64,000 nucleotides of DNA from Pantoea sp. CCBC3-3-1. GTDB taxonomy: Bacteria > Pseudomonadota > Gammaproteobacteria > Enterobacterales > Enterobacteriaceae. The notes below the pieces were generated by a model. That model did not search any database. It was not told where the DNA came from and was given only the letters and a program-made list of their open reading frames with translations. The stretch lies in assembly GCF_007981265.1 (NCBI RefSeq), contig NZ_CP034363.1, forward strand, positions 4,278,001 to 4,342,000, read 5' to 3'. How positions within the stretch are numbered: the stretch's first letter is position 1; every line of letters starts with the position of its first letter. Shown one piece after another: positions 44,851-52,531 of the stretch. Made by a program: the position numbers and the translations under genes.

Positions 44851-46335
44851 TTATTTTTTAAAGCCGGGAATAAAACGGTTTACGTCCACTTCAAGGAATG
44901 CGCTGCGCTTGAAGTTATGCTTCAGATCGTAAGGCACGGTACAGTCGAAAATGGTTTTGCAGGCGATACCGTGCGCACGGATGGACGAACTGAATGCCGG
45001 ATCGGAAGAGGGATCAAGCGGATGACAGCGCACGCCTGGAATAAACACGGTGCTGGCATCGCCCTGATAACGCGTGGTCATCGCCCACATCACGTCGTTC
45101 ATATCGAAGAGATCGACATCCTCATCCACCAGCATCACGTGCTTCAGCTCTGAGAAAGCTGAGAATGCCAGCAACGCGGCCTGACGCTGTCTTCCTTCAT
45201 CTGCCGGAGAACGTTTCTTCACTTGCAGCACGGCGAGGTATTTCCCGGTGCCGGGTGATGGGCAGTGAACATTCTGCACAAAGCCCGGCAGCGCGCGCTC
45301 GACCATCTGCAAAATACTGGCTTCCGTTGGGATGCCCGCCATGTTGGTATGTTCATCGCTTGGGCCGATGCAGGTTTGCAGGATCGGATGTTTGCGGTGG
45401 GTAATTGCCTTCACCTTGATAACCGGCACGGCGGCCTGGGCATCGCCGGTATAGCCCGGAAACTCCGGCATCGCTTTGCCGGTGTTGGTGTTCTGATCTT
45501 CCTGAACGCGCACGTTTGGCAACAGTTCGCCTTCAATCACCACTTCGGCATTGGCGATGGCACGCGCATGAACAGAGACGCAGTCCGTCAACTCAACGGG
45601 CTGATTACGCAGGCTACCGGCAATCGACAGCTCATCGAAGCCCAGCGGCGTAGTTGGCGGCTCAAAGCAGGCACCGATTTCAATGGCCGGATCCACGCCA
45701 ATGCTGATGGAGATCGGCAGCGGCTCGCCCTTCTCTTCCGCTTTCTGACGGAACACGTCCAGATGACGACCCGGCACAAAGTACATGGAGATTTCATCTT
45801 TGCTCTGCACGCAAAGGCGATGAATAGTCACATCATGCTCGCCGGTTTCTGGATCGGCGGCGTAACACATGCCCAGCGTAAAATAGGGACCGGCATCTTC
45901 CGGCGTATTGGTTGGGGCAGGCAGGATTTTCAGAATATCGAAGTCGGGATCGCTGGCCAGATGCACCACTTCCTGGCAGACGGCTTTTTCTTGCGGAATA
46001 ACAATCGGTGCGATTGGATTGCTGGCCGCGTCTTTCAACATAAAGGCCAGTTTTTCAGGGGTGCTGCCAAACAGATGAGCAACGCGTTGACGGGAAGAGA
46101 GCAGCCCGATGAGCACGCGCATGTCGTTATAGCCTTTGATTTTGTTAAAAATCATGGCAGGGCCGATACGGGTCGGGCGCATCACCGTACCGTTTGCGCC
46201 AACATAACGGTAAACGCCAGACAGCTCAGCAATCGGATCTACCGGTTCATCGGTGTAAATGAGCTCGTCATCGTACTGACTCAGCACCTCAATTGCGCTG
46301 CGTAAGTCTGTTACTTTCTTCTGATTCTCAGACAT
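44851..46335 (-). CDS. UbiD-family protocatechuate/gallate decarboxylase (AroY/LpdC-like)
   Basis: 494 aa from ATG 46335 (MSENQKKVTDLRSAIEVLSQ), chosen over an upstream in-frame start because of the AGAGG site and the family N-terminus. UbiD enzymes decarboxylate aromatic acids using prenylated FMN, which is supplied by UbiX (not in the window). The sequence follows AroY/LpdC closely as I recall it: VTIHRLCVQ, EGELLPNVRVQED, HTNMAGIPTEASI, LAVLQVKKRSPADEGRQRQA, HVMLVDEDVDLFDMNDVMWAM. AroY gives catechol from protocatechuate, LpdC pyrogallol from gallate. UbiD-type gallate decarboxylation has been reported in Pantoea, as I recall. Confidence 0.93.
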   Translation of the reverse strand: MSENQKKVTDLRSAIEVLSQYDDELIYTDEPVDPIAELSGVYRYVGANGTVMRPTRIGPAMIFNKIKGYNDMRVLIGLLSSRQRVAHLFGSTPEKLAFMLKDAASNPIAPIVIPQEKAVCQEVVHLASDPDFDILKILPAPTNTPEDAGPYFTLGMCYAADPETGEHDVTIHRLCVQSKDEISMYFVPGRHLDVFRQKAEEKGEPLPISISIGVDPAIEIGACFEPPTTPLGFDELSIAGSLRNQPVELTDCVSVHARAIANAEVVIEGELLPNVRVQEDQNTNTGKAMPEFPGYTGDAQAAVPVIKVKAITHRKHPILQTCIGPSDEHTNMAGIPTEASILQMVERALPGFVQNVHCPSPGTGKYLAVLQVKKRSPADEGRQRQAALLAFSAFSELKHVMLVDEDVDLFDMNDVMWAMTTRYQGDASTVFIPGVRCHPLDPSSDPAFSSSIRAHGIACKTIFDCTVPYDLKHNFKRSAFLEVDVNRFIPGFKK

Positions 46336-46526
46336 TTTAAAACCTCTTAAGCTGTGATTCTGACTGAAGCTAACTAAAGGGTGCGGTTTAATCAGACCCT
46401 TCGACTGCGGGGAAAAGGTCATGATTCGCTGTGCTATCAGTTTTAGAATTCCAGCCAACTTTGTCCAATAAGCATTACCCTGTTTTAAATAAGCGTTTAT
46501 TATCACCAAAAAAAGGGAGACTCAGC
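46336..46526. promoter_or_regulatory. Divergent control region of ubiD-like gene and LysR gene
   Basis: 191 nt between divergent genes and therefore the expected LysR operator site. The sequence is not a clean palindrome; a candidate T-N11-A pair is present but not convincing. Confidence 0.4.
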
Positions 46527-47426
46527 GTGGAATACCGGCATTTACAAGCTTTCCTGGTCCTTTCGGAAGAGCTGCATTTTGGCAATGCGGCTTGCCGCCT
46601 GAATATTGCCCAGCCCGCGCTGAGCCAGCATATTAAGGCGCTGGAGCAGGAGCTCGGCCTGCCGCTGTTTGTCCGTGATAAGCGCAAAGTCGCCCTGACC
46701 TGGGAAGGCGAGCAGCTGATTGGCCGGGCTAAAATTGCGATTAGCCAGTTTTCGCGGTTTCGCGAACATGCCAATATTTTGAAGCAGGGATTGCAGGGCC
46801 ACCTGACGCTGGGTTATGTCGGCAGTTCCATTCTCGACCCCAGTCTGGCAATGTTAATCAATGGTTATCGACAGGCCTGGCCCACCACCGAGATAACAAT
46901 TGAAGAACACAATGTCGACAATCAGCTCACACGGTTAATGGATGACCGGCTCGATATCGCGCTGGTTCGCTCGCCGGTGCCGCGTTACGACGAACTGGAT
47001 TATCTGAATATTGTCACCCGCCCCCTGACCGCCGTCTTACCGGCTAATCATCCGCTGTGCGGGCAGCAACGTATCTGCCTCAGCCAGCTCTCTGATGAAA
47101 CCTTTTTGATTCAGGAAGATCCACCGGGTATCGGGCTGGGCTGGTCGGTACTTTCTGCCTGTCAGCGTGCGGGATTCACGCCGGGAAAGATTCAGGTGAC
47201 GCGCGACGTTTCGGTCGCAATGGGACTGGTGGCGATGGGCATGGGCGTCACCGTGGTGCCGGAAACGCAGCGTTCGGTTCTGCTGCCCGACGTGGGCTAT
47301 TGTCAGCTGATTGATGAACAAGCCACCACCACGCTGATGCTTGCCTGGCAGCGGCGTCGTTATCACCGCACGTTAAAGAACTTTGTTAATTATGCGCGGG
47401 AACTGACTGAGAAAGGGGGATGCTGA
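46527..47426 (+). CDS. LysR-family regulator, CatM/BenM-like
   Basis: 299 aa from GTG 46527, with AAAGGGAGA 6-14 nt upstream. Helix-turn-helix at residues 1-60 (MEYRHLQAFLVLSEELHFGN ... SQHIKALEQELGLPLFVRD); effector domain similar to catechol/benzoate regulators (LTLGYVGSSILDP; GMGVTVVPETQ). It is divergent from the UbiD decarboxylase, so it probably senses protocatechuate, gallate or a related aromatic and controls that operon. Confidence 0.9.
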   Translation: MEYRHLQAFLVLSEELHFGNAACRLNIAQPALSQHIKALEQELGLPLFVRDKRKVALTWEGEQLIGRAKIAISQFSRFREHANILKQGLQGHLTLGYVGSSILDPSLAMLINGYRQAWPTTEITIEEHNVDNQLTRLMDDRLDIALVRSPVPRYDELDYLNIVTRPLTAVLPANHPLCGQQRICLSQLSDETFLIQEDPPGIGLGWSVLSACQRAGFTPGKIQVTRDVSVAMGLVAMGMGVTVVPETQRSVLLPDVGYCQLIDEQATTTLMLAWQRRRYHRTLKNFVNYARELTEKGGC

Positions 47427-47783
47427 GCGAGGCCAGGCAATCTTATTCTCCTGCGTGATCCCCCCAAACGGAATGATATCCAGCTCGGTGTCCTGCCAGA
47501 TCAATCGATGAATGTTTTTTGCCTTTTCACTGGCTCCATGCTGTAGCAGACTTTGTTTCAAGGAATAAAATTCCTGCCATTCCTCAACAAATATAGCTAC
47601 ATCAATATCGCGCGTACGGCGGCCCATGCTTTTTCCGTATACATGATGAAGTAATATTTCGCGGGCTGTAGCCCCGGCGATAAAGAAAGGAAGATTCTGC
47701 TCAGAACAGACATTATGGATATCGGTTAACAGCGACTCAGTAACTGAAAAGAGCGGTATCGCTAAGCTTAAGGTATTTGTCAT
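47373..47783 (-). pseudogene. AbiEii/AbiGii-type nucleotidyltransferase toxin, C-terminally truncated
   Basis: 136 aa; the family is normally about 270-300 aa. The nucleotidyltransferase core is present (IAGATAREILLHHVYG, then RRTRDIDVAIFVEEW), but after ITQENKIAWP the frame runs into SASPFLSQFPRIINKVL, which is the antisense of the neighbouring LysR gene. The toxin therefore lost its second half through a deletion that joined it to the LysR gene. The start overlaps the antitoxin gene by 47 nt. Confidence 0.8.
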
Positions 47784-48684
47784 TGATAATCCTTGCTGCT
47801 TCCTTGTTGCGGTCGTCGTCGCTGGCCAGCAGATCCGCTACGCACAGCATCACCTTTGCTTTTTCATTTAGCTGAAAATCCCGTCCCCAGAAGCTGGATA
47901 TCAGCTGTAGCTGGCCGTCATGCATTGGCCTGTACCCAAGTTCCTTACAGCGCACTGACAAAGCATAGGGCGTAAATAACTGTCCCTTTTCCGGTACCAG
48001 ATAACCGTCACTTAATTCAGCGGCGGCCACCTCCCCACCCCAATACTCTCCTGCACCCAGTGGGATATCCTGCCACAAATCGCAACCCGCTACGCGAACA
48101 CCTGATAATTTTGGAAGCAAGGCCGAAGCGTAGTCTCGTAGCCACAATACCAGCAGCTCTTCGGCATTCATTAAGCGTCGGCCAGACTGCGTTTTACGGT
48201 AGTATTTTTGTGCGGCAAGATACTCAAAAGCTTTGCTCACCATCCCCAGCGAAACACCGGCTTTCACAGCCAGGCTTCTGTAGGTCTCATTTAAGGATTC
48301 AGGTTGGGATAGCAGAACAAAAAGCAGCTTCATGACGCCTTCAGCCAGTCGGGACTTAGGCGCGACTATTTTCTCTGCCGTTTTACCTTCAATAAGTACA
48401 TACAGCCCGGGAACATTTATCCCTGCATTGCCTGCGATATCGATAAAGTTCAGGTGATTACTGTGACAATACTCAGCAAGAGTGGGGGTCAGCTGATTAC
48501 AAACAAGCAGCAGAGGAGCAGCCGTTGTAACGTGCGCCGTATTGTTAACAATGCTTTTAAGTGACTCTTTACGGTGAATTTTTTTAACGTTTAATGAAAA
48601 GATAAATGGTAGCCCATTTGGGCTGACTAACGTCGCCAGCCCATCCTGATTAACTGAAGCCCGATCGGCATTCAATAGAATCAA
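47737..48684 (-). CDS. AbiEi-family type IV antitoxin
   Basis: 315 aa. Winged helix region about residue 135-190 (NETYRSLAVKAGVSLGMVSKAFEYL ... KTQSGRRLMNAEELLVLWL) between an N-terminal domain and a C-terminal DNA- or RNA-binding domain, as in the AbiEi antitoxins that repress the abiE operon. The start is TTG with a poor site, only 10 nt after the DUF1176 stop; the true N-terminus may be upstream or lost. Because its toxin partner is truncated, it may now be an orphan, perhaps protecting against incoming AbiE-like elements. Confidence 0.75.
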   Translation of the reverse strand: MILLNADRASVNQDGLATLVSPNGLPFIFSLNVKKIHRKESLKSIVNNTAHVTTAAPLLLVCNQLTPTLAEYCHSNHLNFIDIAGNAGINVPGLYVLIEGKTAEKIVAPKSRLAEGVMKLLFVLLSQPESLNETYRSLAVKAGVSLGMVSKAFEYLAAQKYYRKTQSGRRLMNAEELLVLWLRDYASALLPKLSGVRVAGCDLWQDIPLGAGEYWGGEVAAAELSDGYLVPEKGQLFTPYALSVRCKELGYRPMHDGQLQLISSFWGRDFQLNEKAKVMLCVADLLASDDDRNKEAARIINDKYLKLSDTALFSY

Positions 48685-48693
48685 AAAATCCGG

Positions 48694-49755
48694 TCAGGGC
48701 GCTGGCTTCACCTCGGTCACAAAATCCGGTAAATCCCAACTTCCACCCGCACGGATATAGCGACACATCCCGCTGTTCGCATGTCGGGTTTTCTGGAATG
48801 TCTGGCCGTCCCATACCCATCCGGCCATACTGACGCAGTCGGCAATGCCGCGACCTTTCTGGAACCAGGAAATCTCGCCGTCGCGGTAATCATCGCCGGA
48901 ATCCGTGACGATCGCAGGTTTACCGGTTAAGGCTTTATCGATAACCCAGTAGCCGTACCCTTCGTTGTAGGCAGCGCGCCAGCAAAGCGTGGAGATCAGA
49001 GCATGGGTGTTATCCAGCGGGATATAGGTCAGCTTGTCGCTCTCTTCGTCGCTAATACTGCCCTTTTCTTCCTCATCCGGGTTCAGGCGATCGCATTGCA
49101 GATCGTCGGTCAGCGTAGCCATCAGCCGGGGCTTTAGCGCGGTAATCTCCTGTTGGGTCAGCAGGCGGGAAGGTTCTTTACTGACTTTCGCCGCCTGAAT
49201 AACCGGCGCCGGTACGGCTTTGGTTACGCCGCTTTCCGGCTTATTTCCCTTTTTGGTCCATGCGCCTGGCGTACCAATACGGCCCTGCACATCATCCACT
49301 TTCAGCATGACGGCGTAAGCGCCATCGTTTGAGAGCATAAAGGGCGTGTGGCCGCCTTTGAACTCGACTTTGCCGCTGCCCTTAACGGCATTGATCAGCC
49401 CAAGGGTTTGCGGCTGCGATAACCGCCAGGTGTCGTTTTCAGCCGCGGTGAGATCGCCCGCTGAAACACCATTAATCCATACGGTCAGCTTAGTAACAGG
49501 TGCTTCATCTTCCGAGTCGGTCTCCGACAAAATGACCTCACCGGTGGGAACCGTGTTCGCACCAGCCTGTCGGGTAAGCAGCACCGAACCGCCCGCGCCT
49601 TCTTCATTGGCATAACCAGCGGTACGACAGGTCAGGGTGTTGTCGCAGGTCACTTCCCAGTCTTTATGCTCGAATGAGATGCCGCTTTGTTCGGCGAGGA
49701 CGGGTGCAGTAAGGGTACTGAATAAGAACAAGGCTGTTGTATAAGAGGCTTTCAC
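48694..49755 (-). CDS. DUF1176 family exported protein (copy 1)
   Basis: 353 aa from GTG 49755, placed by AGGAG 7 nt upstream. Signal peptide (TALFLFSTLTAPVLA). It shares motifs with the second copy at 51372-52421: HKDWEVTCDNTLTCRT, VLLTRQAG-NTVPTGEV, DLTAAENDTWRLSQPQTLGL, YGYWVIDKAL. Unknown function; conserved Cys pairs suggest a periplasmic disulfide protein. Confidence 0.85.
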   Translation of the reverse strand: MKASYTTALFLFSTLTAPVLAEQSGISFEHKDWEVTCDNTLTCRTAGYANEEGAGGSVLLTRQAGANTVPTGEVILSETDSEDEAPVTKLTVWINGVSAGDLTAAENDTWRLSQPQTLGLINAVKGSGKVEFKGGHTPFMLSNDGAYAVMLKVDDVQGRIGTPGAWTKKGNKPESGVTKAVPAPVIQAAKVSKEPSRLLTQQEITALKPRLMATLTDDLQCDRLNPDEEEKGSISDEESDKLTYIPLDNTHALISTLCWRAAYNEGYGYWVIDKALTGKPAIVTDSGDDYRDGEISWFQKGRGIADCVSMAGWVWDGQTFQKTRHANSGMCRYIRAGGSWDLPDFVTEVKPAP

Positions 49756-49866
49756 GCGATCTCTCCTGTGAGATAAGCCGAAGAGTTTGAACAATTAGGG
49801 ATTCAATAGGAAATCTTTTATTCAGGGTGCTACCTTTCACCTAATCAGTTGATTATATTACAGGCG

Positions 49867-50538
49867 CTATGGCCCATAACCGCCCAACGGTTCAATAAGT
49901 ACAATCCCCAACTGATCGGCTTCGTATTCGATAGCGTTTATTACGGCGGCAGATTCCAAAAGTGGCTGTGACTCAATTAACACGCTGAAATCTTCTGGTT
50001 TTACCCGATCGCCAAATAGCATTAAGGCTGTACTTCCATGCTGTTTTGAAGACCACTGCAAGCCATGCACTTCAGAGAAATTCAAATAAATGGCCAGAGA
50101 ATATTCACGGGTGAAAACATACTGATCGGCGGATGAATCAAGTAATTCAGAACGTGTAATGCCCATTCTGCGAAGCGTTTTAGGATTAAGATCAACCAGA
50201 GTAAGATTGGTGCAGGGTTTGATGACCGAATGAACCGCACCTTCCAGTTTTGCCAAATCGTAGGGAACTCCTGCTGAATCTGGCGGTAAATCATGAAAGA
50301 GCGTTTCCATTATGGCAACGCCAATGTTCTCACCACCATACAAAGTCGATACACCATTGCTTAAAGGACTAAACCGGGCGTTGCCTTTTCCTGGATTAAA
50401 CTGGAGAGCGTTAAAGTTTGCCGAATGTATCCGGCAAATTGGTTTGCCCGCTATCCATGTTGTGAAATTGACTTCTAATACATGTTTGGGTTTCCGCAAC
50501 TTGCGAACGGCAACATCCCTGTTATCCGACTCAGCCAT
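49867..50538 (-). CDS. RES-domain toxin (NAD+ phosphorylase family)
   Basis: 223 aa from ATG 50538, which overlaps the antitoxin stop by 8 nt (ATGGCTGA) with GGGGGA upstream. The RES domain is clear: ICRIHSANFNALQFNPGKGNARFSPLSN with conserved R, (N/S), then TLYGGENIGVAIMETLFHD and the E/S-rich end. RES toxins such as MbcT and Res deplete NAD+. The preceding Xre-like protein is the expected antitoxin. Confidence 0.88.
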   Translation of the reverse strand: MAESDNRDVAVRKLRKPKHVLEVNFTTWIAGKPICRIHSANFNALQFNPGKGNARFSPLSNGVSTLYGGENIGVAIMETLFHDLPPDSAGVPYDLAKLEGAVHSVIKPCTNLTLVDLNPKTLRRMGITRSELLDSSADQYVFTREYSLAIYLNFSEVHGLQWSSKQHGSTALMLFGDRVKPEDFSVLIESQPLLESAAVINAIEYEADQLGIVLIEPLGGYGP

Positions 50539-51241
50539 GGGTTCCCCCGTCCAGTTCGGCATGGGCCGCCTCGAGTACCTGCTGTGGCTGAGTTATCAAC
50601 ACATCTTTCGGTTTTCTGCCTGCCAGCCAACTATTTTCTGAACCGAACCAGATAGCTAATCCCCAGGGAGTTTTCCTCCCTTCAAACAATCTAATAACTT
50701 GTTTAACAACAGGAATTGGTCTGAATCCTTCATCCAGTGCATATGCCGGATAGTTGTCTTTGCCATTCAGCGGTATAGCAAAAAGAGCGCCAGCAGCCTT
50801 CCAGCGGTTCGGGCCTGCACTCGGATTCGTGTTGCGGAAGTTAGCTTTCTCAGACAACTCTCGAGCCGTCAGCCATTCTGAATCCGCAAGAATACGGGCA
50901 GTTAATTGCTGCAAACGCTGTGCATTTCGTTCCGCACGCGCCGATTTTTCCGGCTTTGCTTCAGTAAGAGCCTCGTCAGGCACTTTGCGGCGAGCGACAG
51001 CGGTTTCAGGCGCTGCGGTCTCAGGCATGCTCAACGATGCCAGAACAGCATTCATGGCCGCCCGCATCGCCACTTTGATGGTTTCATTAAAAACCGGGCT
51101 ATGTTCTTTAGCCTGCCCTAAATCAATGACCAGATAATCTTTATCTGCATTCGTTTCCAGCTTAGTGAGCTGAGCGCCGTTTAACGTTTGAACGTTAAAT
51201 GAATATTCATTACGCCGTACAGTATTGGCTTTCGCTGACAT
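50531..51241 (-). CDS. Putative Xre/MbcA-ParS-like antitoxin of the RES pair
   Basis: 236 aa from ATG 51241 (GGAG 8 nt upstream). The last 60 residues (RLFEGRKTPWGLAIWFGSEN, then WLAGRKPKDVL) resemble the ParS/MbcA/Xre toxin-binding domain (DUF2384 type). The N-terminal 130 residues are not recognised and include a positively charged segment (RKVPDEALTEAKPEKSARAE). It is longer than ordinary RES antitoxins (about 150 aa). The upstream AT-rich region (TATATTGGTTATATACATTA) could hold its operator. Confidence 0.7.
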   Translation of the reverse strand: MSAKANTVRRNEYSFNVQTLNGAQLTKLETNADKDYLVIDLGQAKEHSPVFNETIKVAMRAAMNAVLASLSMPETAAPETAVARRKVPDEALTEAKPEKSARAERNAQRLQQLTARILADSEWLTARELSEKANFRNTNPSAGPNRWKAAGALFAIPLNGKDNYPAYALDEGFRPIPVVKQVIRLFEGRKTPWGLAIWFGSENSWLAGRKPKDVLITQPQQVLEAAHAELDGGTHG

Positions 51242-51371
51242 CATTCGCTCCATCACGGAACAGGATATATTGGTTATATACATTATATTCTTGATGGAAA
51301 TTTTGTCACTGTGCTTTTGTCAAAAACGATAATGACGCCTGGTGAAGCCAGCAGATTAGTTATTTTTTCAG

Positions 51372-52421
51372 TCATTTAGCCGTTTTCACTTCCGTTACCA
51401 GCAGAGGCATCTCCCAGCCGCCATCCTCACTCCTTGACCGCCACAGCACCGAGCGGCTTTTCGGGAAAGCTTTACCCTCCCATACCCACTGTTCTTCCGT
51501 CGCTGAGTTGCCCATGCTGCTGACCATAAAGTAGCTTGAAATGACGCCATCCTGATACTTATAGCCAGCGTTAGTGACCGCTACGGGATCCCCTTTGAGC
51601 TGTTTATCAATTATCCAGTAGCCATGCCCTTCGTTATAAGCACCGCTCCAGCACAGCGTGGAAATTAAGGCGTGATGGTCATCAAGCGGAGTCAGCGTAA
51701 ATTCGTCTTTATCGATTTCTCCATTGATATTTTCCTGGCCGGGATACGTCATACGCTCGCAATCCATATCCTCGTTCAGCGTGGCGAGCAGGCGTGGCCT
51801 GAGCGCAGCGACTTCTGATTTGCTCAGGATGCGAGGCTGAGCCTGGCTGACTTTTGCTGCCTGAATCACGGGTTGGAAGATGGCCTTAGCGACGCTGCTT
51901 TCCGGTTTATCACCCGTTTTCGTCCAGGCTCCCGGTGTGCCGATACGGCCTTGTACATCATCCACTTTCAGCATGGTGGCATAAGCGCCATCGTTTGAGA
52001 GCGTAAATGAGGATTCGCCGCCTTTAAATTCGACGTTGCCGTTCCCTTTTACTGCACTAATAAGTGCCAGTGTTTGCGGCTGAGATAACCGCCAGACACC
52101 GTTTTCAGCTGCGGTGAGATCGCCTGCTGACTTGCCGTTAATCCATATCGTTAATTTATTTACGGTGGAATCGTCCCGCAGGTCGTTTTTTTCCAGCATC
52201 ACTTCACCGGTGGGAACAGTGTCCCTGCCAGCCTGTCGGGTAAGCAGAACCGAGCTGTCCATTTCCCGATCCCTTTCGAAACCCAGAGTACGGCAGGTCA
52301 GGGTGTTGTCGCAGGCGACTTCCCAGTTTTTATGATAGAAGTAGGTACCGCTTTCTCTGGCTATTGCCGGTGCGCTTAACGCAGCCAGTATCAGGAAAGC
52401 TGTTTTGATCGGTATATTCAC
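51372..52421 (-). CDS. DUF1176 family exported protein (copy 2)
   Basis: 349 aa from GTG 52421 (AGGAG 8 nt upstream). Signal peptide (KTAFLILAALSAPAIA). A paralog of the protein at 48694-49755, matching along its whole length (VLLTRQAGRDTVPTGEVMLE; SAGDLTAAENGVWRLSQPQT; TEVKTAK end). The two copies flank the RES toxin-antitoxin pair, so the cassette may have arisen by duplication with the TA genes inserted between. Confidence 0.85.
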   Translation of the reverse strand: MNIPIKTAFLILAALSAPAIARESGTYFYHKNWEVACDNTLTCRTLGFERDREMDSSVLLTRQAGRDTVPTGEVMLEKNDLRDDSTVNKLTIWINGKSAGDLTAAENGVWRLSQPQTLALISAVKGNGNVEFKGGESSFTLSNDGAYATMLKVDDVQGRIGTPGAWTKTGDKPESSVAKAIFQPVIQAAKVSQAQPRILSKSEVAALRPRLLATLNEDMDCERMTYPGQENINGEIDKDEFTLTPLDDHHALISTLCWSGAYNEGHGYWIIDKQLKGDPVAVTNAGYKYQDGVISSYFMVSSMGNSATEEQWVWEGKAFPKSRSVLWRSRSEDGGWEMPLLVTEVKTAK

Positions 52422-52497
52422 TTCGCGGCTCCTGCCAGTTAAAAATGTCATTTTTATATTTCAGCTGCGGGATTCGCTGCTTTGACTGTTTTTGTAA

Positions 52498-52519
52498 CCC
52501 GCACCAGCGAAGGTGCGGG
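52498..52519. terminator. Hairpin between DUF4153 and DUF1176 genes
   Basis: 8-bp perfect stem (CCCGCACC / GGTGCGGG) with a 6-nt loop, just after the DUF4153 stop. On the minus strand it is followed by GTTACAAAAAC, a weak tail. Likely an attenuator or weak terminator. Confidence 0.55.
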
Positions 52520-52531
52520 CTGTTATAATGA

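Noticed and set aside
45265..46305. 346-codon plus-strand frame inside the UbiD gene
   Set aside because: It is the reverse frame of a highly conserved decarboxylase.
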